Shown here: positions 10,601-19,800 of the stretch, piece by piece
How the letters are laid out: the number at the start of each line of letters is the position of its first letter
Position numbering within the stretch: position 1 is the stretch's first letter
Assembly (NCBI RefSeq): GCF_946407605.1
Contig: NZ_CAMJOS010000002.1
Span: forward strand, 1-64,000
From: an uncultured Prevotella sp.
Lineage (GTDB): Bacteria; Bacteroidota; Bacteroidia; Bacteroidales; Bacteroidaceae
Direction: 5' to 3'
DNA length: 64,000 bases
Notes under the pieces: model-generated
Databases searched by the model: none
Seen by the model: the letters and a program-made list of their open reading frames with translations, nothing else
What the model was told of the DNA's origin: nothing
Made by a program: the position numbers and the translations under genes

Positions 10601-11055
10601 GCGACTGGCGATTGACCACTCAGTTCAACTACCGTTATGGCAACAAGATTCTGAACATGGCACGTATGAATGCTGAAGCTATGATTGGCAACAACAACCA
10701 GAGTCAGGCCGTAAACTATCGTTGGCGCAAGGAGGGCGATGTAACGAACATTCCACGTGCGATGTACGGATCCACATCGAGCTACAATACACTGGTCAGC
10801 GACCGTTTTGTGGAAGACGGCAGTTACCTCCGTATGAGCTATGCTCAGATATCATATGCCATCAAGAAGAAGTATCTGAAGTGGATCGGTCTGTCACGTC
10901 TCTCACTATATGCCAGTGTGAACAATCCATTTGTCATCACGAAGTACTCTGGTGTTGACCCTGACATCTCTGCCCGCGGCTACGATCCCGCCATCGACTG
11001 GGCTCAGACACCACGTTCACGCTCCTTTACCCTTGGTATCACAGTAGACTTTTGA
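7690..11055 (+). CDS. SusC/RagA-family TonB-dependent outer-membrane transporter (first pair)
   Basis: This 1121-residue protein has a signal peptide ending near residue 22 (TTVVNAQ). A carboxypeptidase-regulatory-like beta-sandwich follows at about 27-105 (VHGTISDDMGPLMGATV). The TonB plug is at about 135-255, with PLIVVDGNIRE and the signature DIRVLKDAAATAIYGSQGGN. A 22-stranded barrel fills the rest and ends in an aromatic residue (LGITVDF), as outer-membrane proteins do. SusC proteins import oligosaccharides across the outer membrane using TonB-ExbBD energy, with SusD as lid. The SusD partner follows directly after a 37-base repeat spacer. The C-terminal extension and full length are normal for the family. 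Confidence 0.95.
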   Translation: MRTLKSIIIVLALLATTVVNAQNITSVHGTISDDMGPLMGATVCEIDGNGRIIESTVTDLNGNFTMKVKNQKDKIRFSFVGLKTQTLPINKTTYTVKMESATTLKEVTVKSKRRVTGNGLPIPQREVSSATQSFSMKDVEGMAFTTVDEALQGRIAGLDIVGNSGDLGSGSTMRLRGASSLSTLTNANPLIVVDGNIREVSLDNFDMAAANNEKFAELLNINPEDIADIRVLKDAAATAIYGSQGGNGVIELTTKRGTRGAPKITYSLKLTGTYQPNGYPMLSGDDYTMLLKEAYFNPSQDDVASATISEINYTPTFSEYEQYNNNTDWRDAITQWGLRQNHYVTVSGGGEKASFRIGGGFDHETGTIIEQKLNRFSTRVALDYNVSERIRVSTNFALTYTKNDKNWVYNTGDWVSFKGDGEGLLALALKKMPNMSIYEQDPLTGLDTDTYYMMLQNGSSIFDGDQKKYPNPVASAHLAKNQQRTYDMTPELIIQYQLLGMDEDHWQLNWRGSVYMNIYNEFNNRYYPQELRSVKWDNGSGVNATYDGSSESVSINTKQTLTLIPAFKNKDHSALALARFELTSGSSSGQSEDKKGAASGIDGSDAGGQISNMSSWYNQWRSMYFTFSAHYAYKGRYIADFTLRADGTTKFGPNNRWGYFPSASLKWIVSDEPWMEKYKPTLSMLAIRPSWGRVGNQPNKEYLYTSKYGVTDKYIDKSAMYPINIQLTDLRWQMVSSYNLGLDLGLFDDRLTMAVELYTSTTSDMLLENYRIPSNSGFATVPYHNNGKMRNTGWEFHINTRDLVKVGKFTFDLNANFGNNRNEILEMDEYVLNSLNSTFGYSNSETLRRVQLENPLGAIYGFRYKGVYQYNYSTFNKMSDSQREAFLQSGKTAPVGLSEEGEIIYDAQGNPLRMIYNYTNDGTGKNYRFCGGDAIYEDINHDGQINALDIVYLGSSLPKLTGGFGFTFNYGDWRLTTQFNYRYGNKILNMARMNAEAMIGNNNQSQAVNYRWRKEGDVTNIPRAMYGSTSSYNTLVSDRFVEDGSYLRMSYAQISYAIKKKYLKWIGLSRLSLYASVNNPFVITKYSGVDPDISARGYDPAIDWAQTPRSRSFTLGITVDF

Positions 11056-11092
11056 AGCATTGAAAAATTGAAGAATTGAAAAATTGAAGTTT
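11056..11092 (+). repeat. Period-8 tandem-repeat spacer between susC-like and susD-like genes
   Basis: The whole 37-base gap is made of ATTGAAAA and ATTGAAGA units in alternation, and the ATG of the next gene follows at once. Similar spacers with a 7-base period separate the next genes of the locus, each with a different unit. The function is unknown. Confidence 0.8.
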
Positions 11093-12913
11093 ATGATGAC
11101 CAACAGAATATATAACAAGGTAATGACAGGAGTCATCTCTTGCCTCTTACCTCTCACCTCTTATCTCTTTATCTCCTGTTCCGACTTTCTGGAGATAGAG
11201 CCGTTGAACGACATCGTGCTGAATAACTTCTGGAACGAGAAGGCCGATGTCGACGGCATCATCGCAGGCTGCTACTCCGGCATGCAATCCGATGCCATGA
11301 TACGTCGCATGATCATTTGGGGAGAAGCACGTAGCGAGAATATCGGTGCCGGACTGAACAGTACCAACGATGCCAATCTTCTGAACGTGCTAAACGAGAA
11401 TATTATGGCCACTAACGGCTATACTTCATGGGAGTGTTTCTACAACATTATCAACCGCTGTAACACCGTCATCAAGTATGCACCCCAAGTGGCAGCCAGC
11501 GACCCCAGCTATTCCGATAGCGAATTGCAGGCAAACATTGCAGAGATGGTGGCACTGCGCTCACTGTGCTACTTCTACTTGATACGTACGTTCCGCGATG
11601 TGCCCTACTCCACCGAGGCCTACACCAACGACGACCAGAGGATGGATTTGCCAGCCACAAAGTTCGACGTAGTGCTCGATTCACTCATCAACGATCTGGA
11701 ACGTGTAAAAGGCCAAGCCGTGAAGTATTATCCTACCACGACCCCACTCTATCAGACGGGACACATCACACAGGATGCCATACATGCCATGTTATGCGAG
11801 ATGTATCTGTGGAAGAAAGACTACCAGCAGTGCATTAACTACGCAGACAAGGTCATCGCGTCAAAGAAGACCATGGCCGAGGAAATTTTGGCCATGAGCG
11901 GCAGTTCCAGCAGCACCCTCGGCAGTTCTACGGGTTCCAGCAGTGCGACCGCTTTCGAGCGCTATAACGGATTCCCGCTTGTGAGTGAGCAGGTTACGAG
12001 TGGATTCTACGGCAATGCCTATTCCACGCTGTTTGGCCGGGATGTGGAGTCCGAACAGGCAAAGGCCCGTCAGGAGATCATCTTCCAGTTGGTGTTTAAG
12101 GATGACCCAAGCGGCAACAGTATGCTTGCAAACTCGGCCGTCAACGTCTTTTATGGTAACGCCAGTGCAATGCGCGGTTATCTGGCACCATCGGACTATG
12201 TGATTGACGACATCGCTAAGGAAAGCGGACGTACCATTTTTTCCGACAAGAACAAGAATATTGATGCCCGCATCTATGAGAACTGCAACATATTGACTAA
12301 GAGCATCAACAAGTACACCTCGCAGCAGGTTCTCATTCAGGCTGCCGGTTCGTCCAGTTCACCGACGTCTCTTTCCTATTCCGGCATATACGCTGACGGC
12401 AACAATGGTGCCAATTGGGTCATCTATCGCCTGACCGACATCATGCTGCTCAAGGCCGAGGCACTGGCGCAGACCATGCGTGAAGGCAGCGACAACGAGA
12501 CCGTAGCCTATAACGCACCGATTCTGGCACAAGCTTTCAGTCTGATCAACGCCGTCAACAAACGCGCCATCTGTCAGACCACCCTGCAGGATACGCTCGT
12601 GGCCACCGACTACAACACAAAGTCGCAGATAGAAGAACTGGTCTTTCAGGAACGTCAGCGTGAACTGATGTTCGAGGGCAAACGCTGGTACGATCTGGTG
12701 CGTCGCTCTCAGCGCGACGGCAACACGCGGGCACTGGTCAATGCCGCCCTGCGGAAGGTTACCACTGGCAGCTCGCTCATCCAGAACAAGCTGACAAAGA
12801 TGGATGCCATCTACTGGCCTTACAACAACGATGAAATCAAGGTTAACAAGAACCTGGTGCAGAATCCCGCTTTCAGCAGCGGAGAAGACAGCAGCTACCA
12901 GAATAGCAACTGA
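11093..12913 (+). CDS. SusD/RagB-family starch-binding-like lipoprotein (first pair)
   Basis: This is an outer-membrane lipoprotein that binds glycan and caps the adjacent SusC. I place the start at ATG 11093 (MMTNRIYNKV). An in-frame TTG upstream lies inside the repeat spacer and is unlikely. The lipobox is LFISC, with SDFLEIEP next to the Cys. The helical SusD fold follows, with TPR-like segments and a RagB/SusD C-terminal domain containing YRLTDIMLLKAEALAQ and FQERQRELMFEGKRWYDLVR, which is typical of the family. A Ser/Gly-rich loop at about 270-290 is unusual and may be flexible. The signal-peptide core is encoded by period-7 DNA repeats, described separately. Confidence 0.94.
   Translation: MMTNRIYNKVMTGVISCLLPLTSYLFISCSDFLEIEPLNDIVLNNFWNEKADVDGIIAGCYSGMQSDAMIRRMIIWGEARSENIGAGLNSTNDANLLNVLNENIMATNGYTSWECFYNIINRCNTVIKYAPQVAASDPSYSDSELQANIAEMVALRSLCYFYLIRTFRDVPYSTEAYTNDDQRMDLPATKFDVVLDSLINDLERVKGQAVKYYPTTTPLYQTGHITQDAIHAMLCEMYLWKKDYQQCINYADKVIASKKTMAEEILAMSGSSSSTLGSSTGSSSATAFERYNGFPLVSEQVTSGFYGNAYSTLFGRDVESEQAKARQEIIFQLVFKDDPSGNSMLANSAVNVFYGNASAMRGYLAPSDYVIDDIAKESGRTIFSDKNKNIDARIYENCNILTKSINKYTSQQVLIQAAGSSSSPTSLSYSGIYADGNNGANWVIYRLTDIMLLKAEALAQTMREGSDNETVAYNAPILAQAFSLINAVNKRAICQTTLQDTLVATDYNTKSQIEELVFQERQRELMFEGKRWYDLVRRSQRDGNTRALVNAALRKVTTGSSLIQNKLTKMDAIYWPYNNDEIKVNKNLVQNPAFSSGEDSSYQNSN
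11144..11172 (+). repeat. Heptad DNA repeats inside the SusD signal-peptide coding region
   Basis: Units CTCTTAC, CTCTCAC, CTCTTAT and CTCTTTAT follow each other. They encode the hydrophobic core LPLTSYLFI just before the lipobox. A gain or loss of one 7-base unit would shift the frame. The second SusD gene has a cleaner version of the same arrangement. Confidence 0.7.
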
Positions 12914-12950
12914 TCTTGAATTGAGAATTGATAATTGAAAATTGAGAATT
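12914..12950 (+). repeat. Period-7 repeat spacer
   Basis: The 37-base gap consists of AATTGAG, AATTGAT, AATTGAA, AATTGAG and AATT in series. It has the same length as the preceding spacer but a different unit. The next gene starts at ATG 12951 immediately after it. Confidence 0.8.
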
Positions 12951-15053
12951 ATGATGACTAAGATAAGGAAAAAACATCTGATAGGATTATCATTCATCAT
13001 TTGTTATATATCATTTAGCATGACGCTGGGATCCTGTTCTGACGAGCCGGACAAAAGCAATTTCTACACCTTTACGGGTGAGATGGCCAGCGACTTTCTG
13101 AAGAACCGCAGGCAGTACAGCAAATTTACAGAGATTGTAGAGCGCGCCAACGTGATGAAAGTGCTATCCTCATACGGACACTTAACATGTTTCGTTCCTT
13201 CAGACAGCGCAGTGAATGTCTATCTGCGGGCGCGCGGCCTGACAAGTGTGTCGCAACTCTCCGATGCAGACTGCGACACGATAGCCCGCACACATATAGT
13301 GAATAACATGTACACCACGATGGAAATGACGCAGGACCGTCTGGCTACCTGTAATATGCTGGGGCGCTACCTGGCCACCTCACAGGGTTTCGACAGCGAC
13401 AGCAATGCCGTTGTATTCCTCCAGGGCACAGCACACATCATCTTTGAGCTGAAGGACGACTCTGTGGAAAATGGTATCATGCAGCCTGTCGATATGGTTA
13501 TTGAAAAGTCAAACAGCTATATTGCCGACATCCTGCGAGAACATGCCGCAACAAGCGAGTCACCATTCGAGACCTTCTACAATGCCTTGGTAGCCACTGA
13601 TGTCATCAGCCAGATGACCCTTGTAGAAGATGAGGACTACGATAAGGATGCGTATTCCAAATACTACTACACTTCCGACTTCTGGAAGGAAGTGGCATGG
13701 GTTCCCGACCAGAAACTCTATGGCTACACTGTCTTTGTGGAGCCCGATGAGGTGCTGCAGCGGAAGTACGGCATAGCCAAAGGCGACATCCGTGCCCTCT
13801 ATGATCTGGCATGCAGCATCTATGACAAGGTATATCCCAAAGATGTCAGCAAGGAAGGTCATAGCTTTGAGAACCTGACAGACAGCATCAACCCACTGAA
13901 ACGCTTCATGCAGTATCACGTGGTGACGCGCTATACCGCCGGTACCGCAGATTTGACACCAATGGATGTCAATATCGGTGTCGTGCAGGGGGCATTCGGT
14001 TTCGATGAAACACTCATCAATCCCATAGAGTGGTTCCATACACTGTTGCCTCATACCCTGGTAAAGATTGAGAAAGCCACCGTGACAGCATGGCTTGGCA
14101 ACGCCACGAAGGGTGAGCGCTACATCAACCGCCGCTACGACAATCAATACAAAATAGAGGGGGTCCATGTTAGCCCGACCATCGAGGCAAACTTCGACCA
14201 TGATGCCCTGAACGGCCACATGTTCTTTGTTGACGACCTTGTCGTTTTCAGCGACGAGGTTCAGAACAAGATCCAGAACATGCGAATCCGACTCGACTTC
14301 TCAAGTGTCTTCCCCGAAGTGATGTCCAATCACCTACGCTTTGAGGGCGATCCGACACAGGATGACAACTCCGGTGTACCTGACGATGCCTCAACGCCTA
14401 AGAACGGCCGCAACTACTACTTCCCCATGGGTTACCTGGACGGTGTAACATTCTCAAACTGCTATGTTGTACTGCGCCGACCACACATCAACTTCTGGTC
14501 GTGGCAGGGCGACGAGTGGAACCTCTTCGGCGACTATGACTTCGAGTTCCGCATACCGCCCGTACCCTACAGCGGCGACTGGCAGGTGCGTCTGGGTTTC
14601 TGTGCCCTGCCCACCCGCGGTGTGGCGCAAGTGTATTTCGACGGTGTACCACAAGGCATTCCGCTCGATATGACACAGTTCCTCAACGACGAAGCCTTCT
14701 TGGGTGACCGTTTCGTATTCGACGAGGAGCCTAACAACTATGACCAGATGACCGATGAACAGAAGGCGGCCGAGCAGAAAGTGCTCAAGAATCTTGGTGC
14801 CTACCGCGCACCACGTTCCCTGTTCCACTTCAGTACATCGTCCAAGAACTACTTCGTTGGTAACTACCGCACGCACCGCCGTGTGCTATGCCAAACCTAC
14901 ATGGACGCGAACAAGGATCACTACGTGCGGTTCCGTGTGGCGAGCGACGGTAAGCAGGGTAACAACAACGAGTTCATGCTCGACTACTTGGAGCTTGTGC
15001 CTAAGAGCGTCTATGGCGTCGACGGCGAGGGCGAGATGGAGGACGACCTCTAA
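12951..15053 (+). CDS. FAS1 (fasciclin) domain lipoprotein
   Basis: I start this protein of about 700 residues at ATG 12951. A TTG nine bases earlier is in frame but lies in the repeat spacer. A short basic N-terminus (MMTKIRKKH) and hydrophobic segment lead to the lipobox MTLGSC. FAS1 signatures are visible as HLTCFVPSDSAVNVYL followed by an ARTHIVNNMY helix, and YGYTVFVEPDEVL followed by RFMQYHVVTRY. The C-terminal third (about 470-700) is a beta-rich region with no FAS1 motif. It begins SNHLRFEGDPTQ and is rich in aromatic residues, so it could be a carbohydrate-binding or jelly-roll module (inference). It sits between the two SusCD pairs and is probably surface exposed. Confidence 0.82.
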   Translation: MMTKIRKKHLIGLSFIICYISFSMTLGSCSDEPDKSNFYTFTGEMASDFLKNRRQYSKFTEIVERANVMKVLSSYGHLTCFVPSDSAVNVYLRARGLTSVSQLSDADCDTIARTHIVNNMYTTMEMTQDRLATCNMLGRYLATSQGFDSDSNAVVFLQGTAHIIFELKDDSVENGIMQPVDMVIEKSNSYIADILREHAATSESPFETFYNALVATDVISQMTLVEDEDYDKDAYSKYYYTSDFWKEVAWVPDQKLYGYTVFVEPDEVLQRKYGIAKGDIRALYDLACSIYDKVYPKDVSKEGHSFENLTDSINPLKRFMQYHVVTRYTAGTADLTPMDVNIGVVQGAFGFDETLINPIEWFHTLLPHTLVKIEKATVTAWLGNATKGERYINRRYDNQYKIEGVHVSPTIEANFDHDALNGHMFFVDDLVVFSDEVQNKIQNMRIRLDFSSVFPEVMSNHLRFEGDPTQDDNSGVPDDASTPKNGRNYYFPMGYLDGVTFSNCYVVLRRPHINFWSWQGDEWNLFGDYDFEFRIPPVPYSGDWQVRLGFCALPTRGVAQVYFDGVPQGIPLDMTQFLNDEAFLGDRFVFDEEPNNYDQMTDEQKAAEQKVLKNLGAYRAPRSLFHFSTSSKNYFVGNYRTHRRVLCQTYMDANKDHYVRFRVASDGKQGNNNEFMLDYLELVPKSVYGVDGEGEMEDDL

Positions 15054-15094
15054 GAAGTGAATAGTGAAAAGTGAAAAGTGAAAAGTTTAAAATT
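15054..15094 (+). repeat. Period-7 AGTGAAA repeat spacer
   Basis: The 41-base gap contains successive AGTGAAT and AGTGAAA units (three near-perfect AGTGAAA copies), then TTTAAAATT and the ATG at 15095. The same unit recurs at 16850-16888 and upstream of rplS near 56.6 kb. Confidence 0.85.
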
Positions 15095-16855
15095 ATGACA
15101 ACTAATCATATATATAATAAGGTGATAGGGCTGGCAATAGCCGCCCTCACCTTCGGCGCCTGCTCCGACACGTGGGACGACCACAACAATAGGGCTCCAG
15201 AGGGCGTAGAAGAGGGATCGCTATGGCAGGCTATCCAGCAGAACCCGGAACTGAGCAACTTCAGTAGTGTTGTCGAGGCTTGTGGCTACGACAAGTCGCT
15301 GGCCTCAGCACAGGTGTTCACCGTCTTTGCGCCTACCAACAGTTGTTTCTCCAAGGAAGAGGCCGACAAACTCATTGCAGCCTATCATGCCGAGAAGGGT
15401 AAGGTTGACGACAGAGACAACAGCACCATCAAGGAGTTCCTGCAAAACCATATCGCTTTGTACAACTACTCCGTGTCTCAATCCAGCAACGACACCATCA
15501 TGATGATGAACGGCAAGAACATTCTGCTCACTTCCAGCAAGATTGGCAACAGTCCGCTGACCAGCAGCAACAAGATCTATGACAATGGTGTGCTGTTTAC
15601 CGTGGGCAGTCAGGTTGACTACTTCCCGAACGTGTTTGAGTATATGCGTCGCGATGCTGAGTTGGACAGTCTGTACAGTTTCTTTTACAATGAGCGTTTC
15701 TACCGCAAGGAGTTCCAGGCCAGCAAGAGCGTGGAAGGCGGCATCGTGGACGGACGTACCATCTACCTCGATTCTGTGTTCCGTCAACAGAACGATCTCT
15801 TCGACAGCCAATTCCTCAATGCCCGCCTGAACAATGAGGACAGCACTTACTGGATGCTGATGCCCACTAATGAGGTGTGGCGTAAACTCGTAGACGAATA
15901 CCAGAACTATTTCAACTATGACAACACGGTCGACAAACGCGACTCCGTATTCTACACAAACACCCGCATGGCCATCATGAAGGGAACAGCCTTCAGCCGC
16001 ACCATCAACACGGATGCCATGCTGCTGGATTCGGCCATGTCGACCAATGCCGTACTCTTCTACAACTCACGCAAGTACACATGGGGAGCCGACGATCTGC
16101 ACTACTACCAGTACTTCAACCCGTTGAGCGGTATCTTTACCGGCAATACGAATATGGCGTGCAGTAATGGCATAGCCATGAAAGTTAATGACTGGAAAAT
16201 TGACAAGCGTGAGACTTTCTTCCAGACAAAGATCATTGAAGCTGAAGGCCAGGGAAGCATCCGTGAAGTCAGCAAGGTTGTGGACAAGGTCACTACCAAA
16301 GAAGACGGCTCGAAAGATACGACCTGGATTGAAACCATTGTACCACGCAACCGCTATGTGGAATCGGGTAACACCTATTACAATAAGGTGTCGAACAACG
16401 GCTTCGTAGAGTTCGAGCCAACACGTACCACCGTGAACCACAGTGTGACATTCAATATCAAGGATGTGCTCTCGAACATTGGCTACGATATCTATGTAGT
16501 CACCGCTCCAGCTCTGGCCAACGACAGCAATGCCACCGACATACAGCGACTACCCACACGTCTGAAATTCACCCTCTACCATCACACGCAGGACGGAAAG
16601 ACGGTGAAGACGGGCAACAACGAGGGTGTGCCCTTGGTGAACAATACCGCTGTGGTGAACCAGCCCGATGAAGTGGACTATATCAAGGTGGCCGAGAACT
16701 TTATGTTCCCCGTAGCTTCCTATGGTCTTGAAGAGGATGAACCACAGGTATCGCTGAAGGTTGAGAGTTATGTCACTAGTACACAGCAACGCAACAACGA
16801 GTACACACGTACCATGCGTATCGACTGTATCATCCTGAAACCACATGAAGAGTGA
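15095..16855 (+). CDS. FAS1 (fasciclin) domain lipoprotein
   Basis: This protein of about 586 residues starts at ATG 15095 (MTTNHIYNKV). An in-frame GTG upstream falls inside the AGTGAAA repeats. The lipobox is LTFGAC, with SDTWDDH following the Cys. FAS1 strands are seen as AQVFTVFAPTNSCF with the helix LQNHIALYNYS, and STYWMLMPTNEVW. The C-terminal region (about 400-586) is beta-rich, including NHSVTFNIKDVLSNIGYDIYVVTAP, and ends in conserved-looking strands. The first ten residues closely match those of the first SusD (TNRIYNKV/TNHIYNKV). This suggests the gene starts of this locus share a recent common origin or are copied together with their spacers. Its role is probably glycan capture or surface scaffolding with the following SusC. 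Confidence 0.82.
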   Translation: MTTNHIYNKVIGLAIAALTFGACSDTWDDHNNRAPEGVEEGSLWQAIQQNPELSNFSSVVEACGYDKSLASAQVFTVFAPTNSCFSKEEADKLIAAYHAEKGKVDDRDNSTIKEFLQNHIALYNYSVSQSSNDTIMMMNGKNILLTSSKIGNSPLTSSNKIYDNGVLFTVGSQVDYFPNVFEYMRRDAELDSLYSFFYNERFYRKEFQASKSVEGGIVDGRTIYLDSVFRQQNDLFDSQFLNARLNNEDSTYWMLMPTNEVWRKLVDEYQNYFNYDNTVDKRDSVFYTNTRMAIMKGTAFSRTINTDAMLLDSAMSTNAVLFYNSRKYTWGADDLHYYQYFNPLSGIFTGNTNMACSNGIAMKVNDWKIDKRETFFQTKIIEAEGQGSIREVSKVVDKVTTKEDGSKDTTWIETIVPRNRYVESGNTYYNKVSNNGFVEFEPTRTTVNHSVTFNIKDVLSNIGYDIYVVTAPALANDSNATDIQRLPTRLKFTLYHHTQDGKTVKTGNNEGVPLVNNTAVVNQPDEVDYIKVAENFMFPVASYGLEEDEPQVSLKVESYVTSTQQRNNEYTRTMRIDCIILKPHEE

Positions 16856-16891
16856 AGAGTGAATAGTGAAAAGTGAAAAGTGAAAAGAATT
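16850..16891 (+). repeat. Period-7 AGTGAAA repeat spacer including the stop codon
   Basis: Units AGTGAAG, AGTGAAT and three AGTGAAA copies run from the last codon of the FAS1 gene. The TGA stop at 16853-16855 is part of the first unit. The next ATG is at 16892, directly after a short AAGAATT. Confidence 0.85.
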
Positions 16892-19800
16892 ATGATTACC
16901 AAGATATACGGAAGAAATCTGACAGATATGCTGTCTGTCGCTTTCCATCAGTCTTTTAGGATGGTGCTGAGTCTGGCGCTCCTTGCCATGCCATTCTGTG
17001 TTTCGGCCCAGGATGATACAGACGACGAGGAAGAGCCTGCACGTAAACGTACCATCGTTGAGAAGCAGAATCAATATGAAACTCGGACGGTTCGCGGCCT
17101 CATCGTGGATGCTGCTACGCGGCAACCCATAGCAGGTGCCATTGTGAAGGCCGACGGTCTGAATGGCTACAGTACCCTTACAGAAGACGACGGCACCTAT
17201 TTGCTGAAGGTACCCGTGTTTACGACGGCCCTTTACATTACTTCGCCTGACCACAACCCTGTCAGGCAGGGTCTGCTCATCGATGAGCAACAGAAGGAGT
17301 CGCGCTTGTATCCCACATCATTCAGTAGCGAGTATCAGGCTGAGATCAACGTAATGAACGACTTTACTGCCAGTGACTTCAAGTACACCAATTCCGTGAA
17401 CATCAAGGAAGAGGTGCAGAAGCAACTTGGCGCAACGGTGTACACGCAGCAGCGTAGTGGTGCGCCCGGCATCGGCAGCGTGATGTTCATTCAGGGACTC
17501 AACTCTCTGAATGTCAACGCACAACCGCTCATTGTGATCGACGGTGTTATCATTGATCAGCAGTATGGCCGTTCCATGCTGCACGACGGATTCTACAATG
17601 ACATCCTGTCGAACATCAATCCCAATGACATCGAGAAGGTGACTGTGATGCGCAATGGTACGGCACTCTATGGTGCGAAAGGTGCCAATGGTGTCATCCT
17701 CATCCAAACACGTCGTAACAAGTCGATGGCTACGCGTATTACGGCTAACGTGTCGGCTGGCGTGGTACTCGAGCCGAAGTTCCTCTCCGTGATGAGTGCC
17801 GAGCAGTATCGCAGCTATGCCTCAGAACTGTTGAAGACTACCAACACCACCAATCGCGAGTTCAAGTTCCTCAACGAGAATCCCGACTACTATTATTACA
17901 CCCAGTACCACCAGAATACCGATTGGAAAGACCTTGTCTACCATACGGCCATGACCCAGAACTACGGCATTAACGTGGAGGGTGGTGATGATGTGGCCAA
18001 CTACAACTTGTCGGTAGGCTATGTCGATCAACAAAGTCCACTGAAGTATAATGACATGGGCCGTCTGAATATCCGCTTCAACACGGACATCAGTCTCACC
18101 GAACGCTTCGGCGTCCGTTTCGATGCGTCGTTTGCCAAAAGCACACGCAACATCCGCAACGACGGTGCGCCGGAAAGCTACGACGAGGGGACACCGACGT
18201 CACCTGGTTTTCTGGCTTATGTGAAGAGTCCTTTCCTAAGTCCCTACAGCTATGGCCGCGGCGTACTCAGCAGTTCGCACTTCGACATTGAAGAGGAATC
18301 TTATCTGACAGAAGCGCTGGCAAACTATAACGGTTACAACTGGCAGTTGGGCAACCCCGCCGCCATCAATGAGTATGCCGACGCAGAAAACAAGAACCGT
18401 TTCGAAAACTCCATGCTCAACCTGACGGTCACCCCGACGTATCGGTTCAACACGAACCTTTCACTATCGGAGCACTTCAGCTACAATCTGGTGAACACCA
18501 GGGAGATGTTCTACATCCCCATCAACGGCACGCCCAGTTACTATGTCAGTTCCATTGGTGCCTATCGCGAAAACGAAGTACGCTCACTGGCCTCGAAGCA
18601 GAACTCCGTCATGAGCGATACCCGCATTGACTGGCAAAACCGCTACGATGCCCATTTCGTACACCTCTTTGCTGGAGCCCGCATCAACTGGGAGAGTTAC
18701 ACCATGAACTCACAGTTAGGCTATGATACCGGTAACGATAAGACCCCATTCATGAGTTCCAGCTTAAAGAATGCCGACGATGCCAGTGCCAACGACAACT
18801 GGAACTCACTGGCCTGGTATGCACAGGCATCTTATAACTTCAGGAACCGCTACTTCCTGCAAGCCAACCTCACCGTCGAGGGTTCTTCACGCTTCGGACA
18901 GGACGGCGGTGACCTCCGTCTGTTTGATGCCGCATGGGGCATCTTCCCTGGTATACAGGCTTCATGGGTCATGAGCAATGAGCCTTGGCTGGCCAAGGTC
19001 AAAGGCATTGATTACCTGCGTCTTACTGCCGGCTACGATGTCAGCGGCAACGATGATATCGACTACTACGCTGCCCGCAGCTACTTCCGCGCACAGCAGT
19101 ACCTGCATGCCATTGCAGAGCTGTCGTTCAGCGGCATCGGAAACACCGAGATACAATGGGAGACCACACGCCGTCTCAATGCCGGATTCGAAACCAGTCT
19201 GTTCAATAACCGGATGGCCCTGTCGTTCAACGCATTCAAGAGCTGGACAAATAACCTGCTGACACAACAGTCTTTGGGTTTCCTCTCCGGACTGGATAAG
19301 AACTGGTCGAACGGCGGCAAACTGGAGAATACCGGTTTCGATGTCAATGTCACCTACAAGGTGCTTAATCTCAAGGACTGGCAGTTGCAGGTGGGCGGTA
19401 GTCTGGGTCACTACAAGAACAAGATTACTGAACTGGCAGACAATGCCCAGTATATGGACAGCGAGGTCTATGGAGCCACCGTCCGCACCCAGGTAGGCCA
19501 GGTGGCCAATGCCTTCTACGGCTATAAAGCATTGGGTGTGTTCTCTACGACTGAAGAGGCACAGGCCGCCAGTCTGTATGTCTTGGGCGACAATGGTGTT
19601 GACAAGAACTACTTCGGTGCCGGCGACATACAATTTGCCGACCTTGATGGTGACCATCAGATTACAACGGCCGACCGCACCATTATCGGTGACCCGAATC
19701 CTGATATCTATGGTAACCTCTCCGCAACCTTGGCATGGAAACGGCTGAAATTCGACATGCGTTTCAACTATTCTGTAGGCAACGATGTCTACAACTATAT

